The notes beneath the pieces are model-generated. The model was given only the letters and a program-made list of their open reading frames with translations. It had not been told where the DNA came from and ran no database searches. Shown here in pieces: positions 1-6,461 of a stretch of DNA of 10,535 nt. The stretch's first letter is position 1; each line of letters starts with the position of its first letter. Source of the DNA: Rhodoferax sp. (GTDB lineage: Bacteria > Pseudomonadota > Gammaproteobacteria > Burkholderiales > Burkholderiaceae_C); the NCBI GenBank assembly GCA_020048795.1, contig JAIFMA010000179.1, positions 1-10,535 of the forward strand, written 5' to 3'. Both the position numbers and the translations under genes were made by a program.

Positions 1-14
1 TTCGCCAGAAGTCT

Positions 15-116
15 CACCATTGAGCTACCGTGACGGCCCAAACTGCACAAGTCACAGACGCTTGGGAACTTAAAACCCCTGCCATACTTGCCCACGTTCG
101 GTTGAATTTCCTATCC
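15..116 (+). repeat. 102-bp direct repeat, copy 1
   Basis: This stretch recurs at 5025-5126 in the same orientation. By eye 95 of 102 positions are identical, with differences at positions 38, 70, 79, 88, 94, 96 and 98 and no indels. It starts CACCATTGAGCTACCG and ends GTTGAATTTCCTATCC; similarity stops abruptly on both sides. Here the copy stands alone and abuts the broken 5' end of the acetyltransferase remnant. At the other site it follows an IS91-type transposase scrap, so it is probably the non-coding end of that element (inference). Confidence 0.9.
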
Positions 117-123
117 TTTATCG

Positions 124-462
124 GTCCAGGCCCAGTTGCTGCAAGCCTGGCAGGCCTCGCTGGGCTATTTTGTCGCCATGAAGGGTTTTGAAGAAGTGCA
201 TCTGCTCAAGCTTGCAGTGGCCCCAGAGTACCCGCAGCAGGGCTGGGCACGGGTCATGATGGACGCGCTGGCGCTGTGGCCGCGTGGCCAGGGAGTGTCA
301 TGGCTATGGCTGGAAGCCCGGGCCAGCAACGGCCGCGCCATCCAGATTTATCAGGCGCAGGGCTTTCAGCAGGTCGGGCGGCGCAAGCAGTATGACCCGG
401 CCATCCATGGCCAGCGCGAAGATGCTTTCAATACCTGCACAGCCAGGCACCTATTCTGCTAA
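124..462 (+). pseudogene. rimI: 5'-truncated RimI-type N-acetyltransferase (GNAT) remnant
   Basis: This is the C-terminal half of a GNAT acetyltransferase resembling RimI, the enzyme that acetylates the N-terminus of ribosomal protein S18. Recognisable pieces are GYFVAMKGFEEVHLL, the acetyl-CoA-loop region VAPEYPQQGWARVMMDAL, WLWLEARASNGRAIQIY and GFQQVGRRKQY. A whole RimI is about 150 residues, but only about 108 remain. The reading frame meets a stop at 103 inside the repeat, and the only start would be a TTG at 136 without a ribosome site. The usual Q/R-x-x-G-x-A loop has Pro in its first position, and the tail after GQREDA no longer looks like RimI. The neighbouring repeat copy ends at 116, just before RimI-like sequence begins, so an element end probably removed the 5' half. 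The symbol reflects ancestry only; function is unlikely. Confidence 0.7.
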
Positions 463-528
463 AGTTTCGGCCAGTCTTCGGACAGTCATTGACCCGGTTG
501 ACTGGCGTTGGTGCTGACAACCATCTTC

Positions 529-534
529 AAGGGG
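529..534 (+). promoter_or_regulatory. Ribosome binding site fixing the lipoprotein start at 541
   Basis: AAGGGG lies six bases before the ATG at 541. It supports that ATG over the upstream in-frame TTG at 508, which has no comparable site and would add 11 residues before the signal peptide. Confidence 0.6.
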
Positions 535-540
535 CTCACC

Positions 541-1818
541 ATGTTCATGAATTCAAGTTCTTGCGAAACTTCCTGCCCTCTGCGGCGCACCAGCGGCTAC
601 GTTGCAGCGCTGGGTATCGGGTTGCTGCTGGCGAGTTGTGCCGCACCTGAAACCAAGCTTGAGGCGGCCGCGACAGTCATCGCCCAGCCAGCGCCTGTCA
701 GTGCCGCGTCCGCGCCACCGCCGCCGGTGGCACTGCCCCATGACCAAGCCGTGCTGATGGCAGCACGCGACCTGTTTGGCAAGGCCCAGATCACCTCCGA
801 CCAGCCGATCAGCGTCGTGATTGACCCGCTGGTTGACGGTAGCACCGGCATGCAGTCCGTGGCCACCGAAGCCATTGGCAAACGCCTGGTCAGCGTGGTC
901 AGCAGCGAGTTTCCCAAGTTCCAGATCAAGCCCCTCAATGCCGCCAATGTGGCGGCCCTGCCGCTGGTGTTTATCGGCACCTTCACCCCGATTAACCTGC
1001 AAGGCAAGGGCGAGGGTGAGCGCGATGCCTATCGGGTTTGTTTTGCCTTGGCCGACCTGAAGACCGGCAAAATTGTCAGCAAGGGTTTTGCCCGTTCCCA
1101 GACCGCCGGGGTTGATCCGAGCCCGCTGCCTTATTTCCGCGATGCACCGTTGTGGGTCAATGACAAGATCGTCGAGGGCTACATCAAGACCTGCCAGGGC
1201 AGCAAGGCCGGCGACCCGATCAACCCCGACTATCTCGACAAAGTGCTGTCGGTGGTCGGCATCGCAGAGGCCACCCATGCCTACAACAACAAGCAATACA
1301 AGGAGTCGCTGGCCCAGTTTTCGGCCCTGCTGCGCAGCAAGACTGGCGACCAGCCGCGCGTACTTACCGGCATTTATCTGTCCAACCTGAAGCTGGGCCG
1401 ACGCGAGCCGGCCATGAAAACATTTGCCCAGATGGCACAGCGTGGCCTGAATGCCCAACGGCTGGCCGTCAAGTTCAATTTTCAGCCAGGCAGTGTCATC
1501 CTTGCCAAGAACGAGAGTCCTTATGAGGGCTGGATCAAGGAACTGGCCATCCAGTCCGATCTGACGGCCAAGGCCAGGAGCAGTTGTTTCGAACTCAGTG
1601 GGCATACCGGGCGCGGTGGTCTGGAAGCCATGAACGAAAAACTCTCGCTCCAGCGCGCCGAATATGTCAAACAGCGGATGGTCGCTGAACGCCAGGCTTT
1701 GGCAACCCGCATCAACACGCGGGGCTACGGATCGCAGCAGGCGCTGGTGGCCACTGGACGGGAGGATGCCTCAGATGCACTGGATCGGCGCATTGAGTTC
1801 AAACCCGGGCCTTGCTAG
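541..1818 (+). CDS. Outer-membrane lipoprotein with TPR-like segment and OmpA C-terminal domain
   Basis: A predicted 425-residue lipoprotein. A hydrophobic signal ends in the lipobox LASC (Cys33), followed by Ala, which fits outer-membrane sorting. A Pro/Ala-rich linker leads to a domain at about 55-235 (ISVVIDPLVDG, FIGTFTP, YRVCFALADLKTGKIVSKG) that vaguely recalls FlgO/CsgG-like lipoproteins. Residues 241-303 look like one or two TPR helices. Residues 305-425 form an OmpA C-terminal, peptidoglycan-binding-type domain (VKFNFQPGS, ELSGHTGRGG, NEKLSLQRAEYVKQR, TRGYGSQQ, DRRIEF). The Arg that binds diaminopimelate in this family is present (Arg372), but its partner Asp is Gly357, so wall binding may be weak or altered. 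The stop lies 10 bases before the caspase gene, implying one transcript. An envelope scaffold for the caspase is inferred from this arrangement. OmpA-domain assignment is firm; the N-terminal domain is uncertain. Confidence 0.85.
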   Translation: MFMNSSSCETSCPLRRTSGYVAALGIGLLLASCAAPETKLEAAATVIAQPAPVSAASAPPPPVALPHDQAVLMAARDLFGKAQITSDQPISVVIDPLVDGSTGMQSVATEAIGKRLVSVVSSEFPKFQIKPLNAANVAALPLVFIGTFTPINLQGKGEGERDAYRVCFALADLKTGKIVSKGFARSQTAGVDPSPLPYFRDAPLWVNDKIVEGYIKTCQGSKAGDPINPDYLDKVLSVVGIAEATHAYNNKQYKESLAQFSALLRSKTGDQPRVLTGIYLSNLKLGRREPAMKTFAQMAQRGLNAQRLAVKFNFQPGSVILAKNESPYEGWIKELAIQSDLTAKARSSCFELSGHTGRGGLEAMNEKLSLQRAEYVKQRMVAERQALATRINTRGYGSQQALVATGREDASDALDRRIEFKPGPC

Positions 1819-1820
1819 GG
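1816..1820 (+). promoter_or_regulatory. Ribosome binding site overlapping the lipoprotein stop, fixing the caspase start at 1829
   Basis: TAGGG includes the lipoprotein stop codon and lies eight bases before the ATG at 1829. It favours that ATG, which begins a good signal peptide, over the open frame reaching back to 1664. Sharing bases with the stop suggests translational coupling of the two genes. Confidence 0.5.
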
Positions 1821-1828
1821 CGACCGGC

Positions 1829-4800
1829 ATGCGCGCCAGGTGCCTGCTGCTCGGTTTGCTGACCTGGGTCTGTTGTAGCGCCACGCTGGCTGTCGAGACC
1901 CCGACTGCACCCTTGCTGCGCATTGACAGCGGCGCGCACAGCGCCCCCATTCGTGCACTGGCGGTGGATGGCGCAGGCCACTATGCAGTGACTGCCGCCG
2001 AAGACAAAACCGCCCGCATCTGGGATCTGAGCGATGGCCGCTTGCGGCAAACGCTGCGCCCCCCTGCCGGTGCTGGCAACAACGGCAAATTGTTCGCAGC
2101 GGCCATCACCGGCAATGGTGCCTATGTCGCCGTGGGCGGCTGGTCAGCAGAAAACGATGTGTATCTGTTTGAGCGCGCGACCGGCCACCTGCTGCAGCGC
2201 ATCACTGGCCTGCCCAACATCATCACACGCTTGAGTTTTTCGCCCGATGGCCAGATGCTGCTGGTGAGTCTGTGGGGCAACCATGGCGTGCGCCTTTTTG
2301 CCGGCAGCACCGATTGGCAAAAGCTGCGTGAAGCCGACAGCGACAGCAGTTATCAGGGCGAATCTTATGGCGCCAGTTTCTCTGGCGATTCCAGTCGGCT
2401 GGTCACCAGCAGTCAGGACGGCCTGGTGCGTTTGTACGATGTCGGTCAACAGCGCCTGAAACTGCTGCAAAGCACCCGGCCGACCGTTGGCTCAGCCCCC
2501 TTTGGCATCGCCTTTTCACCCGATGCAAAGCACATTGCCCTGAGTCATTCAGACCGCCCGGCGCTGCTGGTGCTGGATGCCAGCACGCTGCAGACCGCCT
2601 ACCGGCCCGATGTCAAAGACATCGACAACGGCAGCCTGACCGCAGTCGCCTGGTCGGCTGATGGTCGTGAACTGCTGGCCGCTGGCACCTGGAGTCGCGG
2701 CAGTGGCCATTACGCACTGCGGCGTTGGTCGGATGCTGGTCGCGGCGGCTTCAGTGATGTCAACCTCGCCAGCAACAGCGTGGTTGGCCTGCACGGCCTG
2801 GCCGATGGGCGAGTGCTGTTTGCCGCCACCGATGCCACCTGGGGCTGGTTAGCCGGACCAGCCGTCACAGGCACCGGCGGCAACACCGCACCCGCCCGAA
2901 TTTTTGCCAGCGGTTTAACCGATCTGCGCGGCAAACGCGGCGATTTTCGGGTGGCCAAAGATGGCAGCGCGTTTTCTTTTGGCTTTAGGCGCCAGACCGG
3001 TACGCTCGAAACAGCAGCGTTTGATGTTGCCAATGCACAATGGACCAGCCCACAAGCGGCCTGGACGGCGGCCCGGGATGGTGGCCGCGAGCTGCTGTTG
3101 GAAGACTGGTTTGAGAGCCGGCAGCCCAAACTTAACCGCCGCTTGCTGGCCCTGACCGACAACGAAGTGTCGATGACTGCCGCCGTCGCGGCTGACAGTT
3201 CGGGCTTTGCGCTGGGCACCAGTGCCTATTTGCGCTACTACCAACGCACTGGCACCGAGCAGTGGCGCGTGGCGGTGCCCGCCACCACCTGGCAGGTCAA
3301 TGTCTCGGCTGACGGGCGCTGGGTCATGGCGGCTTTTGCCGACGGCACGGTACGCTGGTATCGCAGCCGCGACGGGCTTGAAATGCTGGCCCTGCTGCTG
3401 CACGCCGATGGCAAGCGCTGGGTTGCCTGGACTGCACCGGGCTATTACAGCGCCAGCCCTGGCGGCGAAGACCTGTTTGGCTGGCAACTGGATCGGGGGC
3501 CAGCGCGTGCAGCGGATTTTTTCCCTGGCTCACGTTTTCGTGCCCGGTATTTCCGCCCGGAGGTCATCGCCCAGGTGCTGGCAAACGCCGATTTTGATCT
3601 CGCGCAGCGCCTCGCTACGGCCAGTCCAGTCGGCACCCTGGCCGCCCCTGAAACCGCCCCGGTGCTGGCCAGCACTGCCATTGAGCAGCAAACACCGCCA
3701 GTGGTGAGCGTGCTGTCGCCCAAAGATGGCGACAGTTTCAGCGATACCGAGATCACCTTGCGCGTCAGCATCAACAGCCCGGCTGGCGCACCTGCGCTGC
3801 GCTTGCGTGCGCGGCTGAACGGCAGCCTGTTTGATTTGCCGGCTGCCAGCCTGCTGGCCAGCAACACGCGCAACAGTGCTGCAGGAGTGCAGGAACTGCA
3901 CTATCAACAACGCATCCGTCTGCCCGGCGCAGATGCCGAGCTGATGCTGTTTGCCGAAAGTCGCAATGGTTACTCGACACCTGCTGTGCTGCGTTTGCGC
4001 TGGGCCGATCCCAGTCGCAGCCCAACCCCGGCATCCCAGTCCACTGCCCTGAAGCCAGCACCCTCGAGCCCAGCGGCAGCCGCAGATTTGCGGCCTGCAC
4101 TTTACGTTTTGGCCATCGGTGTCAGCAAGTACCTCAACAAACAAATCCAGCTCGACTTTGCGGCCAAGGATGCAGGTGACTTTGCAAGCGTCTTCAAGCG
4201 GCAGGAAAACCAGCTCTACCGCAAGGTTGAGGTCAAGCTGCTGACCGATGCCACGGCCCGGCGTGACGATATTCTGGATGGTCTGGAGTGGATTCGGCGC
4301 GAGATGACGGCACGCGATGTCGGCGTGGTTTTCATGGCCGGGCATGGTGTCAACGACAGTGACGGGGTTTACTACTATCTGCCCCAGGACACCGACATCG
4401 ACAAACTCAAGCGCACTGGCGTGATTTTTACCGAGATCAGAAACACGCTCTCATCGCTGCCTGGCAAGGCGCTGTTTTTCATTGACACCTGCCATTCAGG
4501 CAATGTGCTGGGCACCGGACGGCGATCCATCGGCAAAGACCTGACAGCGGTAGTCAACGAACTGGCCAGTGCCGAAAATGGCGTGATCGTTTTTGCCGCA
4601 TCGACGGGTCGCCAATCGGCGCAAGAATCGACCGAGTGGGGCAACGGTGCCTTCACCCGGGCGGTGATTGAAGGCATGAGTGGCAAGGCCGACCTGGCGC
4701 AAACTGGCCGGGTCACGCACAAGATGCTTGACCTTTATGTGTCGGAACGGGTCAAGGCTCTGACCCGTGGCACGCAGTCGCCGGTCACCATCGTGCCGCA

Positions 4801-4837
4801 GGGCATCCCTGATTTTCCGGTCGCCGTGTCGCACTGA
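1829..4837 (+). CDS. Exported WD40-repeat caspase-like cysteine peptidase (C14 type)
   Basis: A predicted 1002-residue multidomain protease. Residues 1-21 are a signal peptide (MRARCLLLGLLTWVCC..., likely cut after ATLA), so it is probably periplasmic. Residues 37-560 hold degenerate WD40 blades (HSAPIRALAV...ARIWDL, LSFSPDG, ASFSGDSS...VRLYDV, AFSPDA, VAWSADG, VSADGRW...VRWY). Then comes the linker often seen in WD40-caspases, WVAWTAPGYYSASPGGEDLF (from Trp531), followed by an Ig-like segment from about 622 (PPVVSVLSPKDGDSF). The caspase-type domain spans 755 to the end: YVLAIGVSKY, catalytic His839 in MAGHG and Cys888 in IDTCHSG, so the dyad is intact. Such domains usually cleave after basic or acidic residues; specificity cannot be read here. 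The gene follows the OmpA-type lipoprotein by 10 bases, suggesting an envelope complex. The frame is open back to 1664, but that overlaps the lipoprotein and would bury the signal peptide. Confidence 0.9.
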   Translation: MRARCLLLGLLTWVCCSATLAVETPTAPLLRIDSGAHSAPIRALAVDGAGHYAVTAAEDKTARIWDLSDGRLRQTLRPPAGAGNNGKLFAAAITGNGAYVAVGGWSAENDVYLFERATGHLLQRITGLPNIITRLSFSPDGQMLLVSLWGNHGVRLFAGSTDWQKLREADSDSSYQGESYGASFSGDSSRLVTSSQDGLVRLYDVGQQRLKLLQSTRPTVGSAPFGIAFSPDAKHIALSHSDRPALLVLDASTLQTAYRPDVKDIDNGSLTAVAWSADGRELLAAGTWSRGSGHYALRRWSDAGRGGFSDVNLASNSVVGLHGLADGRVLFAATDATWGWLAGPAVTGTGGNTAPARIFASGLTDLRGKRGDFRVAKDGSAFSFGFRRQTGTLETAAFDVANAQWTSPQAAWTAARDGGRELLLEDWFESRQPKLNRRLLALTDNEVSMTAAVAADSSGFALGTSAYLRYYQRTGTEQWRVAVPATTWQVNVSADGRWVMAAFADGTVRWYRSRDGLEMLALLLHADGKRWVAWTAPGYYSASPGGEDLFGWQLDRGPARAADFFPGSRFRARYFRPEVIAQVLANADFDLAQRLATASPVGTLAAPETAPVLASTAIEQQTPPVVSVLSPKDGDSFSDTEITLRVSINSPAGAPALRLRARLNGSLFDLPAASLLASNTRNSAAGVQELHYQQRIRLPGADAELMLFAESRNGYSTPAVLRLRWADPSRSPTPASQSTALKPAPSSPAAAADLRPALYVLAIGVSKYLNKQIQLDFAAKDAGDFASVFKRQENQLYRKVEVKLLTDATARRDDILDGLEWIRREMTARDVGVVFMAGHGVNDSDGVYYYLPQDTDIDKLKRTGVIFTEIRNTLSSLPGKALFFIDTCHSGNVLGTGRRSIGKDLTAVVNELASAENGVIVFAASTGRQSAQESTEWGNGAFTRAVIEGMSGKADLAQTGRVTHKMLDLYVSERVKALTRGTQSPVTIVPQGIPDFPVAVSH

Positions 4838-4839
4838 AG

Positions 4840-4862
4840 CTGGCAGCACCAAGGCCTGCCAG
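4840..4862 (+). terminator. Hairpin just after the caspase gene (weak terminator candidate)
   Basis: CTGGCAG (4840-4846) and CTGCCAG (4856-4862) form a perfect 7-bp stem with a 9-base loop, starting two bases after the caspase stop. No T-tract follows, so intrinsic termination is doubtful; it may protect the 3' end of the message. Confidence 0.25.
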
Positions 4863-4952
4863 TGCTGGCCTGGCCAACGCCACAGTCTGTGAGAATCTGA
4901 AATAGACACTGTGCCATGACGCGCATGTGCAAGCATTAATTGCCAAATAGCA

Positions 4953-5024
4953 CTCTACCTGTGGGCGGTGTTGATTGCCCGCATCTACGAAGTCTTCCCG
5001 TTGCTGTGTCCGAACTGCGGTGGG
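4953..5024 (+). pseudogene. IS91-family transposase C-terminal remnant
   Basis: Read in the frame with codons at 4953, 4956 and so on, this encodes LYLWAVLIARIYEVFPLL followed by CPNCGG. That matches a conserved stretch near the C-terminus of betaproteobacterial IS91-type (Y2, HUH-related) transposases, including the CPxCG zinc-ribbon half. In intact relatives it continues as QMRIIAFIT or similar. Here the match breaks off after CGG at 5024, where the direct repeat begins, and a stop follows at 5031. Upstream the frame has a stop at 4917, and the sequence before about 4950 is not recognisable. Only about 24 codons survive, so it is non-functional. It marks the neighbouring repeat copy as part of an IS91-like element. 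Family recognition is from memory of the motif. Confidence 0.65.
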
Positions 5025-5126
5025 CACCATTGAGCTACCGTGACGGCTCAAACTGCACAAGTCACAGACGCTTGGGAACCTAAAACCCGTGCCATACCTG
5101 CCCTCATGCGGTTGAATTTCCTATCC
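5025..5126 (+). repeat. 102-bp direct repeat, copy 2
   Basis: Partner of the repeat at 15-116, exactly 5010 bases downstream and in the same orientation, with 7 differences. It begins at the base after the transposase remnant's last recognisable codon and ends before the leader of the M91-type gene. Its position downstream of transposase sequence makes it a candidate for the 3' (origin-side) end of an IS91-like element with most of its interior deleted (inference). Confidence 0.9.
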
Positions 5127-5203
5127 GTCGGGCGGCAAAGATGATCAGATTGTTTGATCTACGGCAGCACTTCAGGCGGCGCTACGTAGATTAATATATT
5201 AGC

Positions 5204-5237
5204 TGCTTGGCAGTTCGATGCGTGTCTTTGCCAAGCA
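5204..5237. promoter_or_regulatory. 9-bp inverted repeat upstream of the M91-type gene
   Basis: TGCTTGGCA (5204-5212) and TGCCAAGCA (5229-5237) are perfect reverse complements separated by 16 bases. The dyad lies 64 bases before the metallopeptidase start and just after an AT-rich palindrome. It could be an operator for a dimeric regulator or an mRNA stem-loop. No matching promoter was convincing. Confidence 0.35.
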
Positions 5238-5255
5238 TGAGTTTCCATTATTGCC

Positions 5256-5276
5256 CCAGGATGTAAACCTGGTTTT
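5256..5276 (+). terminator. Short hairpin with T-run in the M91 leader
   Basis: CCAGG (5256-5260) pairs with CCTGG (5268-5272) around a 7-base loop, followed directly by TTTT. The stem is only 5 bp, so it is at best a weak intrinsic terminator. It sits 24 bases before the metallopeptidase start, where it could block transcription from the left or act as an attenuator. Confidence 0.25.
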
Positions 5277-5300
5277 CATACCAATTGAGGATTAACAAAA

Positions 5301-5963
5301 ATGTCCATGACAAGAGCCAAACTGCCAGAGTTTCCTGGCTTCGGTGTTCAGTACGATCCGGTGGCCAAGCCATTCTTCGTCTCGAATGTGCTGGAGGATT
5401 TGCGTCGCATTGCCAGCAAGGAAATCGGCAGGACGCTGTTGGCCAGCATCAACGCCGCACGCCCCCGATCCAGAGCCCCCACCAGAGCGATCAACGAGGA
5501 AGGGAGAAAGGTCAAATTCGCCAGAGGCATCAATGTCATGATGATTCCCACCTCAATGGCCTATACGCAATCGGGTTTCAAGATGGATTGGACCGGGAAT
5601 GGCATGGAAAAGTCACTAAAGGTCTCAACGCAAGCGCACCACAACGTGCCCGGGTGCCCCTACCACCCTGCGGGTGGCAGTAACGCCGAAGCCATGGATC
5701 CGATGGCGGCAACCGACGGAACCGGTACCGTCTCGCTCATGCGATTTACCAACGCCCAAATTCTGACCAGCAAAGGCGAGGCGACGCAGTCATTCATCGT
5801 TCTTGCCCACGAACTGATCCACTCGCTCCACCATGTGACCGGCACCAAAAAGGATACCGGAGAGGAGGATTGGACTTCCGGCCTCGGCCTGTATGTTGGC
5901 GAGTTGATGTCCGAAAACACGTTTCGGAAAATGTTCGGGTTGCCCCCCCGCGGTGCCTACTGA
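5301..5963 (+). CDS. NleD-like zinc metallopeptidase (M91-type effector domain)
   Basis: A 220-residue protein resembling peptidase family M91, typified by the type III effector NleD, which cleaves host JNK and p38 kinases. The zinc site HELIH is at 170-174 (two His ligands, catalytic Glu171), preceded by SFIVLA and followed by SLHHVTGT. After it come a glutamate pair (188-189), a plausible source of the third ligand, and the family-like tail SENTFRKMFGLPPRGAY. No signal peptide or membrane segment is seen, which fits delivery by a specialised secretion system or action on intracellular targets. The ATG at 5301 has TGAGGA nine bases upstream. The gene stands alone, with no chaperone, secretion or recognisable immunity gene beside it. 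Its leader is AT-rich and it borders an IS remnant, both hinting at transfer. Its substrate and recipient cell are unknown; an antibacterial toxin role is also possible. Confidence 0.75.
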   Translation: MSMTRAKLPEFPGFGVQYDPVAKPFFVSNVLEDLRRIASKEIGRTLLASINAARPRSRAPTRAINEEGRKVKFARGINVMMIPTSMAYTQSGFKMDWTGNGMEKSLKVSTQAHHNVPGCPYHPAGGSNAEAMDPMAATDGTGTVSLMRFTNAQILTSKGEATQSFIVLAHELIHSLHHVTGTKKDTGEEDWTSGLGLYVGELMSENTFRKMFGLPPRGAY

Positions 5964-6461
5964 GGGCTTGTCCACAAATAACATGCACATTTGGCTCGCC
6001 AGCTTTGGGCGCACTGCGTCGTTGCAAATCGCTTGTGCAGCAAAGCTGCGTGTCGTGCTGAAGCACGAGGGCGCGCTCTGCGCCTAGCATTGCTTTTCTT
6101 GATAAACGGTATTCATTGCATTGGTGTAACTGAAGGTGGCGGGGCGCTGTGCTTGATTTTGGCTTGCCAGGCATCACCAGCCTGGAATTTGAACACCATG
6201 CCATCGCCGAATTCGGCAACAAGATCGGCAGCAGCGAAGCCGCCCTGTTACTTCGCCGGTCCTGCCATTCCGGTCAATCATCAGAACGGCCTGATGCCGG
6301 TAAACGCGAAGATTGAAAGTGAAGCCTCGGTGCCCTATCAGGATGACAGGCAGCACACCGAAAGGGAGCCATATTGGTTTGAAATAGGCAGGTCGGCTTG
6401 AACTTGCGAGTCCAAAGTCGGTCCAAATGTTTCGAATTGAAGTCAATCTGGAGTCGATGCC
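5964..6461. other. Gene-free interval downstream of the M91-type gene
   Basis: About 500 bases without a convincing gene. Frames on both strands can be opened for up to about 136 codons, but none has a recognisable motif or a good ribosome site. The left part (5964 to about 6088) has the look of a short intergenic repeat and contains three adjacent mini-hairpins. The right part (about 6130-6400) may be decayed coding sequence, but I cannot name it. Confidence 0.5.
6037..6084. repeat. Three tandem mini-hairpins (REP/MITE-like)
   Basis: Three perfect short stem-loops follow one another: GCAGC-AAA-GCTGC (6037-6049), TCGTGC-TGAA-GCACGA (6053-6068) and GGCGC-GCTCT-GCGCC (6070-6084). The preceding CTGCGTCGTTGCAAATCGCT resembles sequence I recall from dispersed intergenic repeats in Comamonadaceae. 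It lies 73 bases after the metallopeptidase stop. It may be a decayed miniature element or a 3'-end structure. Confidence 0.4.

Larger units (their letters stand above)
15..5126 (+). mobile_element. Putative repeat-bracketed cassette carrying the lipoprotein-caspase pair
   Basis: Two near-identical direct repeats bound the acetyltransferase remnant, the lipoprotein gene, the caspase gene and the transposase scrap. In IS91/ISCR elements, rolling-circle transfer starts at the end downstream of the transposase and can run past the other end into flanking DNA. The gene pair lies on that side of copy 2, so the arrangement fits one-ended mobilisation. Recombination between the copies would delete the pair. 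No intact transposase remains here, so mobility today would need help in trans. Confidence 0.4.
4838..5300. other. Gene-free interval with IS remnant and M91 leader
   Basis: This 463-base gap holds the post-caspase hairpin, an imperfect inverted repeat (CACAGT at 4881, ACTGTG at 4908), the transposase remnant, repeat copy 2, and then a more AT-rich leader from 5127. The leader contains a 10-bp palindrome TAATATATTA (5192-5201), a 9-bp inverted repeat (5204-5237) and a hairpin with a short T-run (5256-5276). No credible complete reading frame was seen. Confidence 0.6.

Noticed and set aside
470..506. Inverted repeat GCCAGTC/GACTGGC before the lipoprotein
   Set aside because: The 23-base loop and lack of a T-run make it a poor terminator, and it may be chance.
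489..526. Promoter for the lipoprotein-caspase pair from TTGACC (489) or TTGACT (498)
   Set aside because: Both are good -35 candidates, but no acceptable -10 hexamer lies 16-18 bases downstream (TGCTGA, CCATCT).
508..540. TTG at 508 as start of the lipoprotein
   Set aside because: No ribosome site precedes it; the ATG at 541 has AAGGGG at good spacing and gives a normal signal peptide.
553..1605. 350-codon open frame on the minus strand opposite the lipoprotein
   Set aside because: It mirrors the GC-rich lipoprotein gene, has no family motif, and the plus frame has clear lipobox and OmpA signatures.
1664..1828. N-terminal extension of the caspase protein by 55 codons
   Set aside because: It overlaps the lipoprotein gene in another frame, has basic low-complexity residues unlike the family, and would bury the signal peptide starting at 1829.
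1829..1900. Caspase protein as a lipoprotein through Cys15/Cys16
   Set aside because: TWVC and WVCC do not fit the lipobox; cleavage by signal peptidase I after ATLA is more plausible.
6134..6313. Start-less open frame containing FEHHAIAEFGNKIGSSEAALL-like sequence
   Set aside because: It looks protein-like and could be a decayed gene piece, but I cannot assign it to a family and it lacks a start codon.
5991..6401. 136-codon plus-strand frame after the metallopeptidase
   Set aside because: No recognisable domain, runs through the mini-hairpin repeat, and has no ribosome site at its start.
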